Source: Phycisphaerales bacterium
GTDB taxonomy: Bacteria > Planctomycetota > Phycisphaerae > Phycisphaerales > UBA1924
Assembly: GCA_026982335.1 (NCBI GenBank)
Contig: JALSHH010000056.1
Location: forward strand, 1 to 64,000
DNA length: 64,000 nt
Direction: 5' to 3'
Part shown: one piece after another, positions 25,655 to 33,950 of the stretch
Position numbering within the stretch: position 1 is the first letter of the stretch
Layout: every line of letters starts with the position of its first letter
Translations under genes and position numbers: made by a program
The notes under the pieces: model-generated
What the model was told of the DNA's origin: nothing
The model's database searches: none
Seen by the model: the letters and a program-made list of their open reading frames with translations, nothing else

Positions 25655-26680
25655 TCAGGCCGCTTGGCGTTGGGTCTGGTTCTTGATGAACTCTCGGGCA
25701 GCGTGTTCGACCGTATTGAACTTGAATGCAGATTTGTCGGAGCATTCTTGGTTTTGCTTCCGAATGGTATTGAATTTGGTCTGGTTGGCAAAGAATGCGT
25801 CGGCGACATCGGGATCGAAGTGGGTGCCATGCAAGCTTCGGATCAGCTTGGCTGCTTCTTCATGTGACATGGCATCTTTATAAACCCGCTTGCTTGTCAC
25901 GGCGTCGTAGAAGTCGGCGAGGGCCACGATTCGGGCAGAGAGAGGGATGTCTTGGCCTTTGATTCCAAATGGGTACCCTGTGCCGTCCCATTTTTCATGA
26001 TGCCCCAGTGCGATTTCGATGCCCATGTCGATGAACTCGTCTGATCCGAGTTGTGCTCTGATTGCCAGCAAGGTGTCGGCCCCGATCAGGGCATGTTTTT
26101 CCATCTCGGTGCGCTCTTCGGGGGTGAGGGATCCGGGCTTGAGCAGGATTGAATCGGCGATGCCGACCTTGCCGATATCGTGAAGCGACGAGGCGAGCAC
26201 GATCCGGTCGACCCATCGGGGGTTGATTTCGGGATGCTTCTCCGAAAGGGCATTTGCGATGACCCGTGCGTAAGACCCGATGCGTTCGAGGTGCGCCCCG
26301 GTATCGGTATCACGATAGTCAGCGAGTTTGGCAAGCCCAAAGATCAACGCGTTTCGTTTGGCGAGCCCGGCTTTGACTTGCCGAGCGACTTCTTTGTTAA
26401 GGTTGTCGTTGGTCTGCTCGAGTGCATCGCGGTAGCGTTTGGAAGCCAAGAACAGAATCAGCCCGGTGAGGGTGAAGACACTAAAAGCAATGGAGATGCG
26501 AAAAACAAAGAGTCGATCGGCAGCGATCTGGGAAAGCGTGAACTCCGTGTGAATCCACGCGTCGACCAGGAACTCGCCTGCAACGAGCACCGCTGCCTGA
26601 AAGATCAGGATGCCCAGAAAGAGTGCCCGTCGATTTTGCGGGCGAAAGGGAAGCTCAATTTTTGGAGCCGGTTTTTTCAC
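25655..26680 (-). CDS. Membrane-anchored HD-GYP domain protein
   Basis: The 341-residue protein has two membrane helices (about 20-40 and 61-80), a short coiled-coil linker (85-110) and an HD-GYP domain (about 115-315). The metal-binding signature is intact: HDIGK (His167-Lys171), EKHALIGADTL, and GHHEKWDGTGYP (226-237), followed by DFYDAVTSKRVYKDAM. Proteins of this kind hydrolyse cyclic di-GMP. There is no PAS or receiver domain; the region between the helices is only about 20 residues, so the sensed input is not apparent. The start is a GTG followed by KKP; no clear ribosome binding site is seen. Confidence 0.92.
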   Translation of the reverse strand: MKKPAPKIELPFRPQNRRALFLGILIFQAAVLVAGEFLVDAWIHTEFTLSQIAADRLFVFRISIAFSVFTLTGLILFLASKRYRDALEQTNDNLNKEVARQVKAGLAKRNALIFGLAKLADYRDTDTGAHLERIGSYARVIANALSEKHPEINPRWVDRIVLASSLHDIGKVGIADSILLKPGSLTPEERTEMEKHALIGADTLLAIRAQLGSDEFIDMGIEIALGHHEKWDGTGYPFGIKGQDIPLSARIVALADFYDAVTSKRVYKDAMSHEEAAKLIRSLHGTHFDPDVADAFFANQTKFNTIRKQNQECSDKSAFKFNTVEHAAREFIKNQTQRQAA

Positions 26681-26791
26681 ACACCCAGCATCGGTTCAAC
26701 ACATCGGCCGCTTGTTGATGGCAAGTGGATTTGAGATTCCAATGTTTTTGTGGTGCAGGATGCGACGGTCACGACAGAAATATGGGGTCAA

Positions 26792-27838
26792 TCAGGGGCT
26801 TATCAGCACTCGCTCACACGCATTGATTGCCTCTCGGACCTTACCCGAAGCTCCGACATAGTCCGGTAGCTGGTCGATATCGAGCAGGGCATCGCCATAT
26901 TGAGCGCGCAGTGTTGGGTCGACAGGTGTGTTGCCTGTGGTCGATTGGTAGAGCAGGTCTTCAACTGCTGGCGAGGCGAGAAAGGCAGCAAGCTCTTTGG
27001 CCAGTTCCTGATTGGACGATCCTTTGACAATGGCGATAGTATTGGGAATCAGTGCCGGGCCTGCGCTTGGCCAAGTGGGATGGTCTTCGATTGTTTCATA
27101 GACCAGTTCGACTTTCCATCCATTGCGTTGTCCGCTCCAGACATCATCGGTGTCGGTGAGTCCGATATCTATTTCACCCATGGCAATGGCCTGTACGACG
27201 CGGGCGTTGCCGTCGTAGAGGCGAATGTTGTTGTGTTCCATCGCTTCGAGCCACTCGGTGAATGGTTCGATTCCCCAAGTGTCGGCGAGGATCGCCATAT
27301 GGATCCGTGTGGTGCCGAACTGCGGTCGGGCCATCCCGACGATACCCTTGTACTTGGGATCGGTCAGTGCAGCGAGTGTGGTGGGGGGGGTGTCCACGCG
27401 ATCTGTTGCATAGACGATCACCCGCGCCCGCATTGCGTTACCGATCCATGACCAGTCCGGGCTATGAAGTGTTTCGGGCCAATCATCTCCGACCATGCCT
27501 TGCATCGCGCCCGGTTCGAGGGCGCCTGCCTGACTGAGCAAGATGGTGCCCATCGGCTCCGATGACCACCAGACATCGGCGATCGGGTGTTCCATTTCGG
27601 CCATGACGCGGGTGATGAGCCCGGTGGTTTTGGTCGCTTCGGTGTCGCCGAGCACATGGACTTCGATCCCGGTTTGCTCGGTGAAGGCATCAATGACCAT
27701 TTCGGCGAAGGCGTCATCGACGCTGGTATATAAGGTGAGTGTGGGTTGCTCAGATGATGAATCTGAGCGGGCGCACCCGGCGAGTATCAGTGTGCACATC
27801 GTCAGGGTGCCCAAGGAGGAGAGAAGGTGGGTATTCAT
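26792..27838 (-). CDS. ABC transporter substrate-binding lipoprotein, ferric iron type
   Basis: The 348-residue protein has a lipobox LILAGC (Cys22). The fold is that of type 1 periplasmic binding proteins similar to FbpA/AfuA iron(III) carriers: LTLYTSVDDAFAEMVIDAF at the start, TGLITRVMAEM, and IGLTDTDDVW late in the protein. Instead of the Tyr pair of classical FbpA, I see no clear YY motif, so the ligand is uncertain. No permease or ATPase gene is adjacent. The start lies 4 bases after the stop of the upstream gene (27842), so the two are cotranscribed. Confidence 0.85.
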   Translation of the reverse strand: MNTHLLSSLGTLTMCTLILAGCARSDSSSEQPTLTLYTSVDDAFAEMVIDAFTEQTGIEVHVLGDTEATKTTGLITRVMAEMEHPIADVWWSSEPMGTILLSQAGALEPGAMQGMVGDDWPETLHSPDWSWIGNAMRARVIVYATDRVDTPPTTLAALTDPKYKGIVGMARPQFGTTRIHMAILADTWGIEPFTEWLEAMEHNNIRLYDGNARVVQAIAMGEIDIGLTDTDDVWSGQRNGWKVELVYETIEDHPTWPSAGPALIPNTIAIVKGSSNQELAKELAAFLASPAVEDLLYQSTTGNTPVDPTLRAQYGDALLDIDQLPDYVGASGKVREAINACERVLISP

Positions 27839-27841
27839 TGC

Positions 27842-29641
27842 TTAGTTGTCTTTCGTGTTTGATGAACTCTTCGCGTCCTTGCCTTGCTCGGCGGGTGCGA
27901 TTTTCTCGCTGCGGGCTTTTTTGGCAGCTTGGTCGAGTCGACCAAAGTATTGTTGGACCGCTGATTCGTGTTTTCGGGGCACGCGTTTGGTCTCGATGGC
28001 TTCTGCAGCCTGGGTCGATGCGCTGGCGACGGCGTTGGAGAAGGTGGCGGTGGACTCACCTTTGATCTGCGTGCCTTGCACCATGGTTGAAGCAATGATC
28101 GGGCCTTCGTTGGTGGTCTGGACATCGGCCCGTTCTTTTTTGAGCATGAAGTCGGCGGCCTGGGCATCTGGGCCAGCGTCCATGCCTTTGCCGGGCCCGC
28201 CTGAGCCTTTGCCGAATCCTTGCGAGTCGCCTTGGCTGAACCTGCCGATGCCTCCGGGTTTTGAATTTTCGCCGAACCCTTGTCCCTGTCCGTTGCTGTT
28301 GCATTGGCCGAGTTTGGCGAGTTGGGCGTTGCACTGGCTCATTGCCAATTCGAGCGATTGCATTTCCTGCTGCATGTTTTCCATATCCGAGAGCTGTCCG
28401 GACATGGACTCGAGCCCTTGGGACATTTCCTGGGGATTGGATTGCTGCATTCCTGTTGCCATCTGCCCCATTGCCTGGGCCATCGAATTGGCAGCGTCCG
28501 AGGCTCGTTGTTGGGCTTTGGCTGCCTGGCTCAGTTGCGACGCTTGTTCTTCCGACGCGCCCGCTTCTTGGAGTGCTTTTTTGAGTGCGTCAGGGTCGGC
28601 AGCGAGCTGCTTGGCTTGTTGTTCCGAAAGGCCGGCTGCTTTGAGTTGCTCTTCGAGGTCTTGGCGATTTTGCGCCATTTTCTCGAGTTGTTCCTTCATT
28701 GCTTCGAGCCCTTGAGCCGCCTGTTTCTTCTGTTCTTCGCTCATTTCCCCGTTTTCGATTGCCTCGGCCATCTCTTCGAGTTTTTTCTTGGCTTCGCTGA
28801 AGTCTCCCCGTGCCATTGCGCGGGCCATCTCAGTCGCAGGGCCCTGCTCGGGGGTGTTGAGTTGGCGGGTCATGTCTTTGATGGCATCGAAGGTTGCGCC
28901 GTCTTCGTTGTTGCGTTTTTCGTCGAGTTTGTCGGAGAGGTGGGTGAGTTTTTTGATCGCGGCGCGGGCGATTTCTTCAGGATCAACGAACTGGGTTTCT
29001 TCAGGCGTGAGTTCGTCAGCCGTTTCGTCGCCTTGGGTTTCGAGATTGATCCCGGTTTTGGTTTTGATTTTTTCCATGAGCTTGGCAGTTTCATCGACGG
29101 TTGCCTGGACCTCTTCGATCTGTGCTTGGTGGGCTTGCTGTTGTTCCTTTTTGGCCAGCAATCCCGTCACATCGGTCGCGGGCACCCACCAGAGGGCGAT
29201 GATTGCCAGCGCAGCAGCAAAGGGCATGGGCCAATGTTTAGGGGTTTCGATCGGGAGTGCGTCTTTGATGACCACCCGCCTGGCGCGATCCGACGCATCG
29301 GTGACGATGGCTTTGGACCATGAGTCTTGGTGCTCATCAACACACAAGGCTGTCGAGATGGATTCGCGTAAGCCTGCCCGGTCATCGATCTCGCGGGCGA
29401 TTTGATTTTCGGTTGGTTTGCGCATCATTGTCCAGATCAAGGCGCCGAGCACGCTGACGGCCGCGCCGATGAGGAATGTGAGATTCCACGGAATCTCGAC
29501 GGTGGGGACGAGTTTTTGGGTCAGCCGAGCGAAGAAGAGGATACACAGGACGATGAACGAGCTCATCGCGAGTGTGCGCAGCAAATCTGTGAGAAAGAGT
29601 CGTTGTGCTGCCCGGGCGAGGACTTGCTTGATGTCGTTCAT
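27842..29641 (-). CDS. Large membrane protein with Gln-rich coiled coil (DUF4175-like)
   Basis: The 599-residue protein has two membrane helices near the N-terminus (about 22-44 and 52-70) and a third at about 142-160. From about 165 to 450 it is a long helical, coiled-coil-prone region rich in Gln, Glu, Ala, Met and Lys (EEMAEAIENGEMSEEQKKQA; many MQQ, QQQ and AQA runs). A Gly-rich segment (GQGQGFGE, GFGKGSGGPGKG) and a charged tail follow. The layout resembles DUF4175-type proteins in BatA/MoxR gene clusters, but no MoxR or VWA gene is present here. GGAG seven bases upstream supports the ATG at 29641. Its role is unknown. Confidence 0.75.
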   Translation of the reverse strand: MNDIKQVLARAAQRLFLTDLLRTLAMSSFIVLCILFFARLTQKLVPTVEIPWNLTFLIGAAVSVLGALIWTMMRKPTENQIAREIDDRAGLRESISTALCVDEHQDSWSKAIVTDASDRARRVVIKDALPIETPKHWPMPFAAALAIIALWWVPATDVTGLLAKKEQQQAHQAQIEEVQATVDETAKLMEKIKTKTGINLETQGDETADELTPEETQFVDPEEIARAAIKKLTHLSDKLDEKRNNEDGATFDAIKDMTRQLNTPEQGPATEMARAMARGDFSEAKKKLEEMAEAIENGEMSEEQKKQAAQGLEAMKEQLEKMAQNRQDLEEQLKAAGLSEQQAKQLAADPDALKKALQEAGASEEQASQLSQAAKAQQRASDAANSMAQAMGQMATGMQQSNPQEMSQGLESMSGQLSDMENMQQEMQSLELAMSQCNAQLAKLGQCNSNGQGQGFGENSKPGGIGRFSQGDSQGFGKGSGGPGKGMDAGPDAQAADFMLKKERADVQTTNEGPIIASTMVQGTQIKGESTATFSNAVASASTQAAEAIETKRVPRKHESAVQQYFGRLDQAAKKARSEKIAPAEQGKDAKSSSNTKDN

Positions 29642-29743
29642 GGGCGATCTCCGTGTGTGCAACCGACTGCTTTCATTCGATCTCTCTGAGATTTGAAGCG
29701 ACGCGTGGGCTTCAAATCTGTAGAATCATGGTATCTACCGAAC
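29642..29743. other. Divergent promoter region
   Basis: This 102-base gap separates the coiled-coil gene (minus) and the O-antigen ligase gene (plus). TAGAAT (29721-29726) is a good -10 for the plus-strand gene with an 11-base leader. Other hexamers are not convincing. Confidence 0.4.
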
Positions 29744-31231
29744 ATGATACCAGCAGATCGGGTGATCGGTTGCTTGAATTGGGGTTGTGACACAGTGCAT
29801 ACACATGGGCCAAATCGAGATTTTGATCGAAAAACAGGCTTTTTTGATCGTATGGTGATCGGTTTTTTTGATGGGCAGTATGTCGATCGTCAGGCATGCG
29901 ACTTGGCATTTGTGCGGATGCACCAGCGAGATCCTATTGGAGATCGGCTCCACTTGCTCTTTGCGTGCTTTGGGCTCATTGCCATGTTCGGGCCCGTGAC
30001 ACTGACCGAGATCGCCTTTGCGCCCTTGGCGGTGTTCTTTGTCGTGCGGGTGTTCAACACTTTTCCAATTTGGATTCACGGGTTCGGTCAGCCTGTGGTG
30101 CTCGCAGCGATTGCCCTGGCGGGATGGATGATGCTGACGCTCAACTGGTCAGGTGATCCGGCGCATGGATGGGGTGAGATCGCTGAGCTGCGCTGGTTCG
30201 TGCTCGTAGGATTGGTTTTCCCGGTGATCGAAAAACGCATGGTACTCATCGCTGCGATGGGTATCGGGATTGCCTTGGCCCAGCTTGCGCAGATTCTTGA
30301 TGCGTTCGATGGGTTCGGGATCGAACCTTTGGCCAATTTGGTGCAAAATCATCCCGGACGCATTGCTGGGTGGTGGCACCCGGTGGTGGGGGGGTCGATT
30401 TTGGTCGGAGCGTTGGGGCTTCACCTGCCCGCGATGCTCTTTGGCACAGGACGGACCCGGTTCTTGGGCATCGTTGGATCATCATCAGCCATCGTGGGTG
30501 TCATGGCCACGGGCACCCGCGGGGCATGGATTGCTTCGGTGCTCTTGGTCGTCATCAGTGTGCTCATTGGCGTAATCATCAAGCAACTCCACTGGCAGCG
30601 GATGCTGATCTTGACGATTGCGTTGGTCGTGCTGGCCATGGTTGCCGCGATGTTTATAGGTGATGGGCTCCGTGATCGGCTTGATGAAACCCGCACTGAA
30701 CTGACCGAGATTATGGATGGGGAGTATGACTCGTATACTGGGCTGCGCGTCAAGATGGGGCAAATCGCGTTTGAAGCCGGGGCGGGGCATCCGTTCGTTG
30801 GGGTGGGAGCTGGTGGGTACCAATCATGGGCGAATCGGCATGACCCGGATTCGGGGGTACACGCCCATGCGCACAACAGCCTGCTTCAAATCTGGAGCAC
30901 CTTGGGCATCGTTGGTGTCGTGCTTTGGGCGATCGTGCTCATTGCGGTGCTCGTGGCGGGGTGGAGGCTTTGGATTCGGGATCAGGGTTCGGAAGGGTTT
31001 TATGGGCTTGGGCCCACATGTGCGATTCTGGGGTTGATCCTTGCGTCGCTGACCGATTCGGTTCAACTCAATACCCAGACGGCAGCCTTGCTTGGCGCCT
31101 TGGCTGCTTTATGTCCGAGCTATCGTCCGCGACTGGCTCCAGAAGCTTCAAGATCGCATGACAATCGTCCGATCGGTGAATACACTGGTATGCCCGAGTC
31201 GGTTGGATCATCGGTTGTGGGTGACAATTAG
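29744..31231 (+). CDS. O-antigen ligase / Wzy-type polymerase family membrane protein
   Basis: The 495-residue protein has ten to twelve membrane helices. The Wzy_C signature is visible in the second half: TGTRGAWIASVL, then after a large extracytoplasmic loop (about 320-380) the segment HAHNSLLQIWSTLGIVG with the His typical of O-antigen ligases and polymerases. Such proteins transfer lipid-linked glycans in the outer leaflet of the inner membrane. No glycosyltransferase or sugar nucleotide genes are nearby, so the glycan is unknown. The ATG at 29744 is uncertain; a GTG or ATG up to 30 codons downstream (for example MVIGFFD) could be the real start. Confidence 0.85.
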   Translation: MIPADRVIGCLNWGCDTVHTHGPNRDFDRKTGFFDRMVIGFFDGQYVDRQACDLAFVRMHQRDPIGDRLHLLFACFGLIAMFGPVTLTEIAFAPLAVFFVVRVFNTFPIWIHGFGQPVVLAAIALAGWMMLTLNWSGDPAHGWGEIAELRWFVLVGLVFPVIEKRMVLIAAMGIGIALAQLAQILDAFDGFGIEPLANLVQNHPGRIAGWWHPVVGGSILVGALGLHLPAMLFGTGRTRFLGIVGSSSAIVGVMATGTRGAWIASVLLVVISVLIGVIIKQLHWQRMLILTIALVVLAMVAAMFIGDGLRDRLDETRTELTEIMDGEYDSYTGLRVKMGQIAFEAGAGHPFVGVGAGGYQSWANRHDPDSGVHAHAHNSLLQIWSTLGIVGVVLWAIVLIAVLVAGWRLWIRDQGSEGFYGLGPTCAILGLILASLTDSVQLNTQTAALLGALAALCPSYRPRLAPEASRSHDNRPIGEYTGMPESVGSSVVGDN

Positions 31232-31233
31232 CA

Positions 31234-31320
31234 GGTGCGATGGCTGAGCGGTTGAAGGCGCTCGACTTGAAATCGAGTGACTCCGAAAGGGGTCCGTGGG
31301 TTCGAATCCCTCTCGCACCG
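31234..31320 (+). tRNA. tRNA-Ser (anticodon UGA)
   Basis: The acceptor arms GGTGCGA (31234) and TCGCACC plus discriminator G (31320) pair fully. The anticodon stem CTCGA/TCGAG flanks the loop CTTGAAA, giving anticodon TGA. The T arm GTGGGTTCGAATCCC and the long variable arm ACTCCGAAAGGGGT identify a class II serine tRNA. No CCA is encoded. It begins two bases after the stop of the O-antigen ligase gene. Confidence 0.97.
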
Positions 31321-31329
31321 TTTTTACAG

Positions 31330-31361
31330 GCGTTCCGTGATGACCAACGGGACGCTTTTTT
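31330..31361 (+). terminator. Rho-independent terminator after tRNA-Ser
   Basis: GCGTTCCGT pairs with ACGGGACGC (one G-T pair) across an eight-base loop, followed by six Ts. It is positioned nine bases after the tRNA end. Confidence 0.9.
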
Positions 31362-31384
31362 ATACCCGTCATCGTATCGAGCAC

Positions 31385-31390
31385 TATGAT
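31385..31390 (+). promoter_or_regulatory. -10 hexamer TATGAT, 5 bases before ATG 31396
   Basis: TATGAT ends five bases before the globin start codon. There is no space for a ribosome binding site. Confidence 0.65.
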
Positions 31391-31395
31391 TGTGT

Positions 31396-31827
31396 ATGGA
31401 TGAATCTGAGCCCATCGAACTGAATCTCTCGCAGACAAACCAGCTTCAAGGCTCGTTAGCCAATGGGATCACGATCGAGAAGATTCGTGAGATGGTTGAG
31501 TTGTTCTATTCGCGTACGCAGCACGATGATTTACTCGGGCCGATCTTTGATCAGCGGGTCGAAGATTGGGAAGCGCATTACGAAAAGATGACTCGATTTT
31601 GGTCGTCGGCTGCAATCAACGCAGGGACTTATTCCGGACGCCCCATTGAGGCTCATAGGTTTGGCGGGCTAACCAAAGCCCACTTCGACCGGTGGGTCGA
31701 AATGTTTATTGCGACGGCCAACGATGTGTTCGACGAATCCGATGCAGCGATCTTCGCCAACCTAGGCAAGAAGATGGCCTCGAGCATAGCCATGCGCATC
31801 GGCGTTGGGCGATTGAACTATTCATGA
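31396..31827 (+). CDS. Group III truncated hemoglobin
   Basis: The 143-residue protein carries the 2-on-2 globin fold of group III (trHbP/Ctb type). Recognisable segments are FYSRTQHDDLLGPIFDQRV, DWEAHYEKMTRFWSS, and GLTKAHFDRW, in which His96 is the proximal heme ligand. An N-terminal extension of about 20 polar residues precedes the globin. Group III proteins bind oxygen or nitric oxide in the cytoplasm. No partner gene points to a particular pathway. The ATG at 31396 is preferred because the -10 hexamer lies directly upstream. Confidence 0.9.
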   Translation: MDESEPIELNLSQTNQLQGSLANGITIEKIREMVELFYSRTQHDDLLGPIFDQRVEDWEAHYEKMTRFWSSAAINAGTYSGRPIEAHRFGGLTKAHFDRWVEMFIATANDVFDESDAAIFANLGKKMASSIAMRIGVGRLNYS

Positions 31828-31882
31828 TTTGATGGGTCAGTGATCGTCAGAAAAAAGTATTTCTTTGGTTGCGGAACTGCCA

Positions 31883-33733
31883 TCAGGATCGCATCGACTC
31901 GAGCTCATCCCATCGGGCATACAACCTTGCCGACTCGGCCTGCGCCTGGTCAAGGGCTTGGCAAGCTTTGGTCATTTTCTCGTGATCGGCGAGTACCTTT
32001 GGGTCGGACAATGCTGCCTGGGCAGCCTCGATCTGTTCGTCGGCTTCCATGATCTTCTCTTCGATTGTATCCAGCTCGCGCTGATTTTTATACGAGAGTT
32101 TTTTGGGCTTGCTCGTGTCGCGCACCTTTGCAGCCTTTTCCTGCGGGGCCTTGGGTATGTTGGTTAGTGTCTTTTCGTCGGCCTTTTGGTTGAGCATCCG
32201 GATCGCCTGATCCAAACTTGGGCAGGTCTGCTGGTGCCCGGTGCCATCGAGCACGACGATTCGCGTGGCAAGTTTTTCGAGCATCATCCGATCATGCGTT
32301 ACCAAGATCACCGCGCCTGGGAAATCGACGAGCGATTCTTCGAGCAGTTCGAGTGTGGGAATATCGAGATCATTGGTCGGTTCATCGAGCACCAAGACAT
32401 CGGCTGGTTCGAGCATGATTCGTGCGATGTGGACGCGGGCGAGTTCGCCGCCGCTGAGCGAACCGACTGGTTGGGCGAGTTGGTCGTCGCGGAACAAAAA
32501 TCGCCTTGCCCAGGATTTGATATGCATGATTTGTCCATGAAACTCCACCCGATCGCTTACCGGGCACAGCGCTTCGCTCAAAGGTGTTGTGGGCACGAAG
32601 TCTTCGCGATGCTGAGAGAACACGACGATCCTGGGCATCGGGTCGCTGTATCGGATTTCGCCTTGATCGGGTGCAAGTTCGCCGGTGAGAATTTTGATGA
32701 GTGTGGTTTTGCCGCTGCCGTTGGCGCCCAAGAGTCCGACACAATCGCCGACGCCGAGCACCAGATCGAGATTGGTGAAGAGTGTGTTGTCGTCGAAGGC
32801 TTTGGAGATTCCCGTCGCGGCGATGAGTTTCTTTGTTTGTCGATCGGTCGAAGCGAACTCGACCTTCGCGCCCGTGTTGGTTGCGGCTTCGTTTCGGGCT
32901 TTGAGTTCGCCGAGTTTGGCGCGTCGGTCGGCGCTGGCGTCGATTTGTTTTTTCTGTTTGGTTTGTCGTCCTTGTGCTCCCCGGCCCAGCCAGACACCAT
33001 CGCGCCGAACCTCATTGGCGAGCGATTGGGTCGCTTTGGCTTGCCCTTCGATAAACTCGGCGCGTCTACGGAGGAACTCGGTGTAGTTGCCATCGACGCT
33101 GAGCATCGAGTCGGGGTAGGCATCGGAGAGCTCGATGATCCGCGTAGCGACTTTGTCGAGGAATCGTCGATCGTGGGTGACGAAGACTGACGCGTAGGCG
33201 AGTTGGCCGCCGATGCGTGCAGTGAGGAAGTCTTCGAGCCAAGCGATGCCCGCGAGATCAAGGTGATTGGTTGGTTCGTCGAGGAGCACCAGGTCGGGTT
33301 CGTTGCTGCACGATGAGAGAGCGCAGGCACTCGATAATCGCTTGCGCCATCCGCCTGAGAGCGTCGACGCTTGCATCGTCCATTGTTCTTTCTCAAACCC
33401 AACTCGGCTCAGTGCGATTTTGGCGATGGTCTGTGGGTCGAGGTGATTGGCTGCGTGCTCTGGCGTTTTGGCAAGTACGGCGTCGAAGACGGTGGTGCCT
33501 CGGTCGAATCGATCGACCTGCGGGATGTAGACGGAGTTGACCGCACTGGGAGCCACGATCTGTCCGGTATCGGGTTGGTCTTGCCCGGCGAGTATTTTGA
33601 GGAGCGTTGATTTGCCCACCCCGTTGGGACCGATAACCCCAATCCGATCGCCTTGGTCAACGCGGAGCGATATGTTGGCGAAGAGTGTGCGCACGCTGTG
33701 GGTCTTTGAGATGTTTCGTGCGTGGAGGAGCAT
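31883..33733 (-). CDS. ABC-F ATPase, Uup type
   Basis: The 616-residue soluble protein has two ABC domains in one chain: Walker A GPNGVGKST and GANGSGKTT, signatures LSGGWRKRL and LSGGELARV, and Walker B LVLLDEPTNHLD and VLVLDEPTNDLD. A C-terminal coiled-coil domain (about 545-616, starting KKLSYKNQRELDTIEEKI) is typical of Uup. ABC-F proteins act on ribosomes or, for Uup, on ribosome-related and DNA structures. No membrane helices occur. The second ABC domain ends in a degenerate linker QTCPSLDQA. The ATG at 33733 (MLLHARNIS) was chosen as the family-typical start; TACAAT about 50 bases upstream is a probable -10. Confidence 0.93.
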   Translation of the reverse strand: MLLHARNISKTHSVRTLFANISLRVDQGDRIGVIGPNGVGKSTLLKILAGQDQPDTGQIVAPSAVNSVYIPQVDRFDRGTTVFDAVLAKTPEHAANHLDPQTIAKIALSRVGFEKEQWTMQASTLSGGWRKRLSSACALSSCSNEPDLVLLDEPTNHLDLAGIAWLEDFLTARIGGQLAYASVFVTHDRRFLDKVATRIIELSDAYPDSMLSVDGNYTEFLRRRAEFIEGQAKATQSLANEVRRDGVWLGRGAQGRQTKQKKQIDASADRRAKLGELKARNEAATNTGAKVEFASTDRQTKKLIAATGISKAFDDNTLFTNLDLVLGVGDCVGLLGANGSGKTTLIKILTGELAPDQGEIRYSDPMPRIVVFSQHREDFVPTTPLSEALCPVSDRVEFHGQIMHIKSWARRFLFRDDQLAQPVGSLSGGELARVHIARIMLEPADVLVLDEPTNDLDIPTLELLEESLVDFPGAVILVTHDRMMLEKLATRIVVLDGTGHQQTCPSLDQAIRMLNQKADEKTLTNIPKAPQEKAAKVRDTSKPKKLSYKNQRELDTIEEKIMEADEQIEAAQAALSDPKVLADHEKMTKACQALDQAQAESARLYARWDELESMRS

Positions 33734-33950
33734 GCAATCCGATTCAGACGAGCTTGGGTTTGTCAGTTCAATTGTAGGGCATATTTTGAGGAAAACGCGA
33801 TTGCCTAGATACATTCGGGGCGGTTCTGGTTCGTAGACTGTCGGATTGTCTGCGAGTTTTTACGGGGTGTTATCAGACCTTTAGTTTGATCATGTGCGCC
33901 TGTGTTAAAATGATCGGTTTGAGATAACTCGGTTTGAGTGATTTGAGCAC
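33734..33950. other. Divergent intergenic region between the ABC-F and CheW/CZB genes
   Basis: On the minus side TACAAT (near 33770) can serve the ABC-F gene. On the plus side TAAAAT (33904-33909) can serve the CheW-type gene with a leader of about 35 bases. TTTGAT upstream of it is spaced too closely for a standard -35. No hairpins or RNA elements were seen. Confidence 0.45.

Noticed and set aside
28280-29323. Long open frame on the plus strand opposite the coiled-coil membrane protein gene
   Set aside because: It is antisense to a gene with clear helices and ribosome binding site; its translation is Phe/Leu/Gly-rich without domains and has no start signal.
32186-33190. Open frame of over 330 codons antisense to the ABC-F gene
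   Set aside because: The minus strand has both full ABC domains; the plus frame is a codon-bias shadow.
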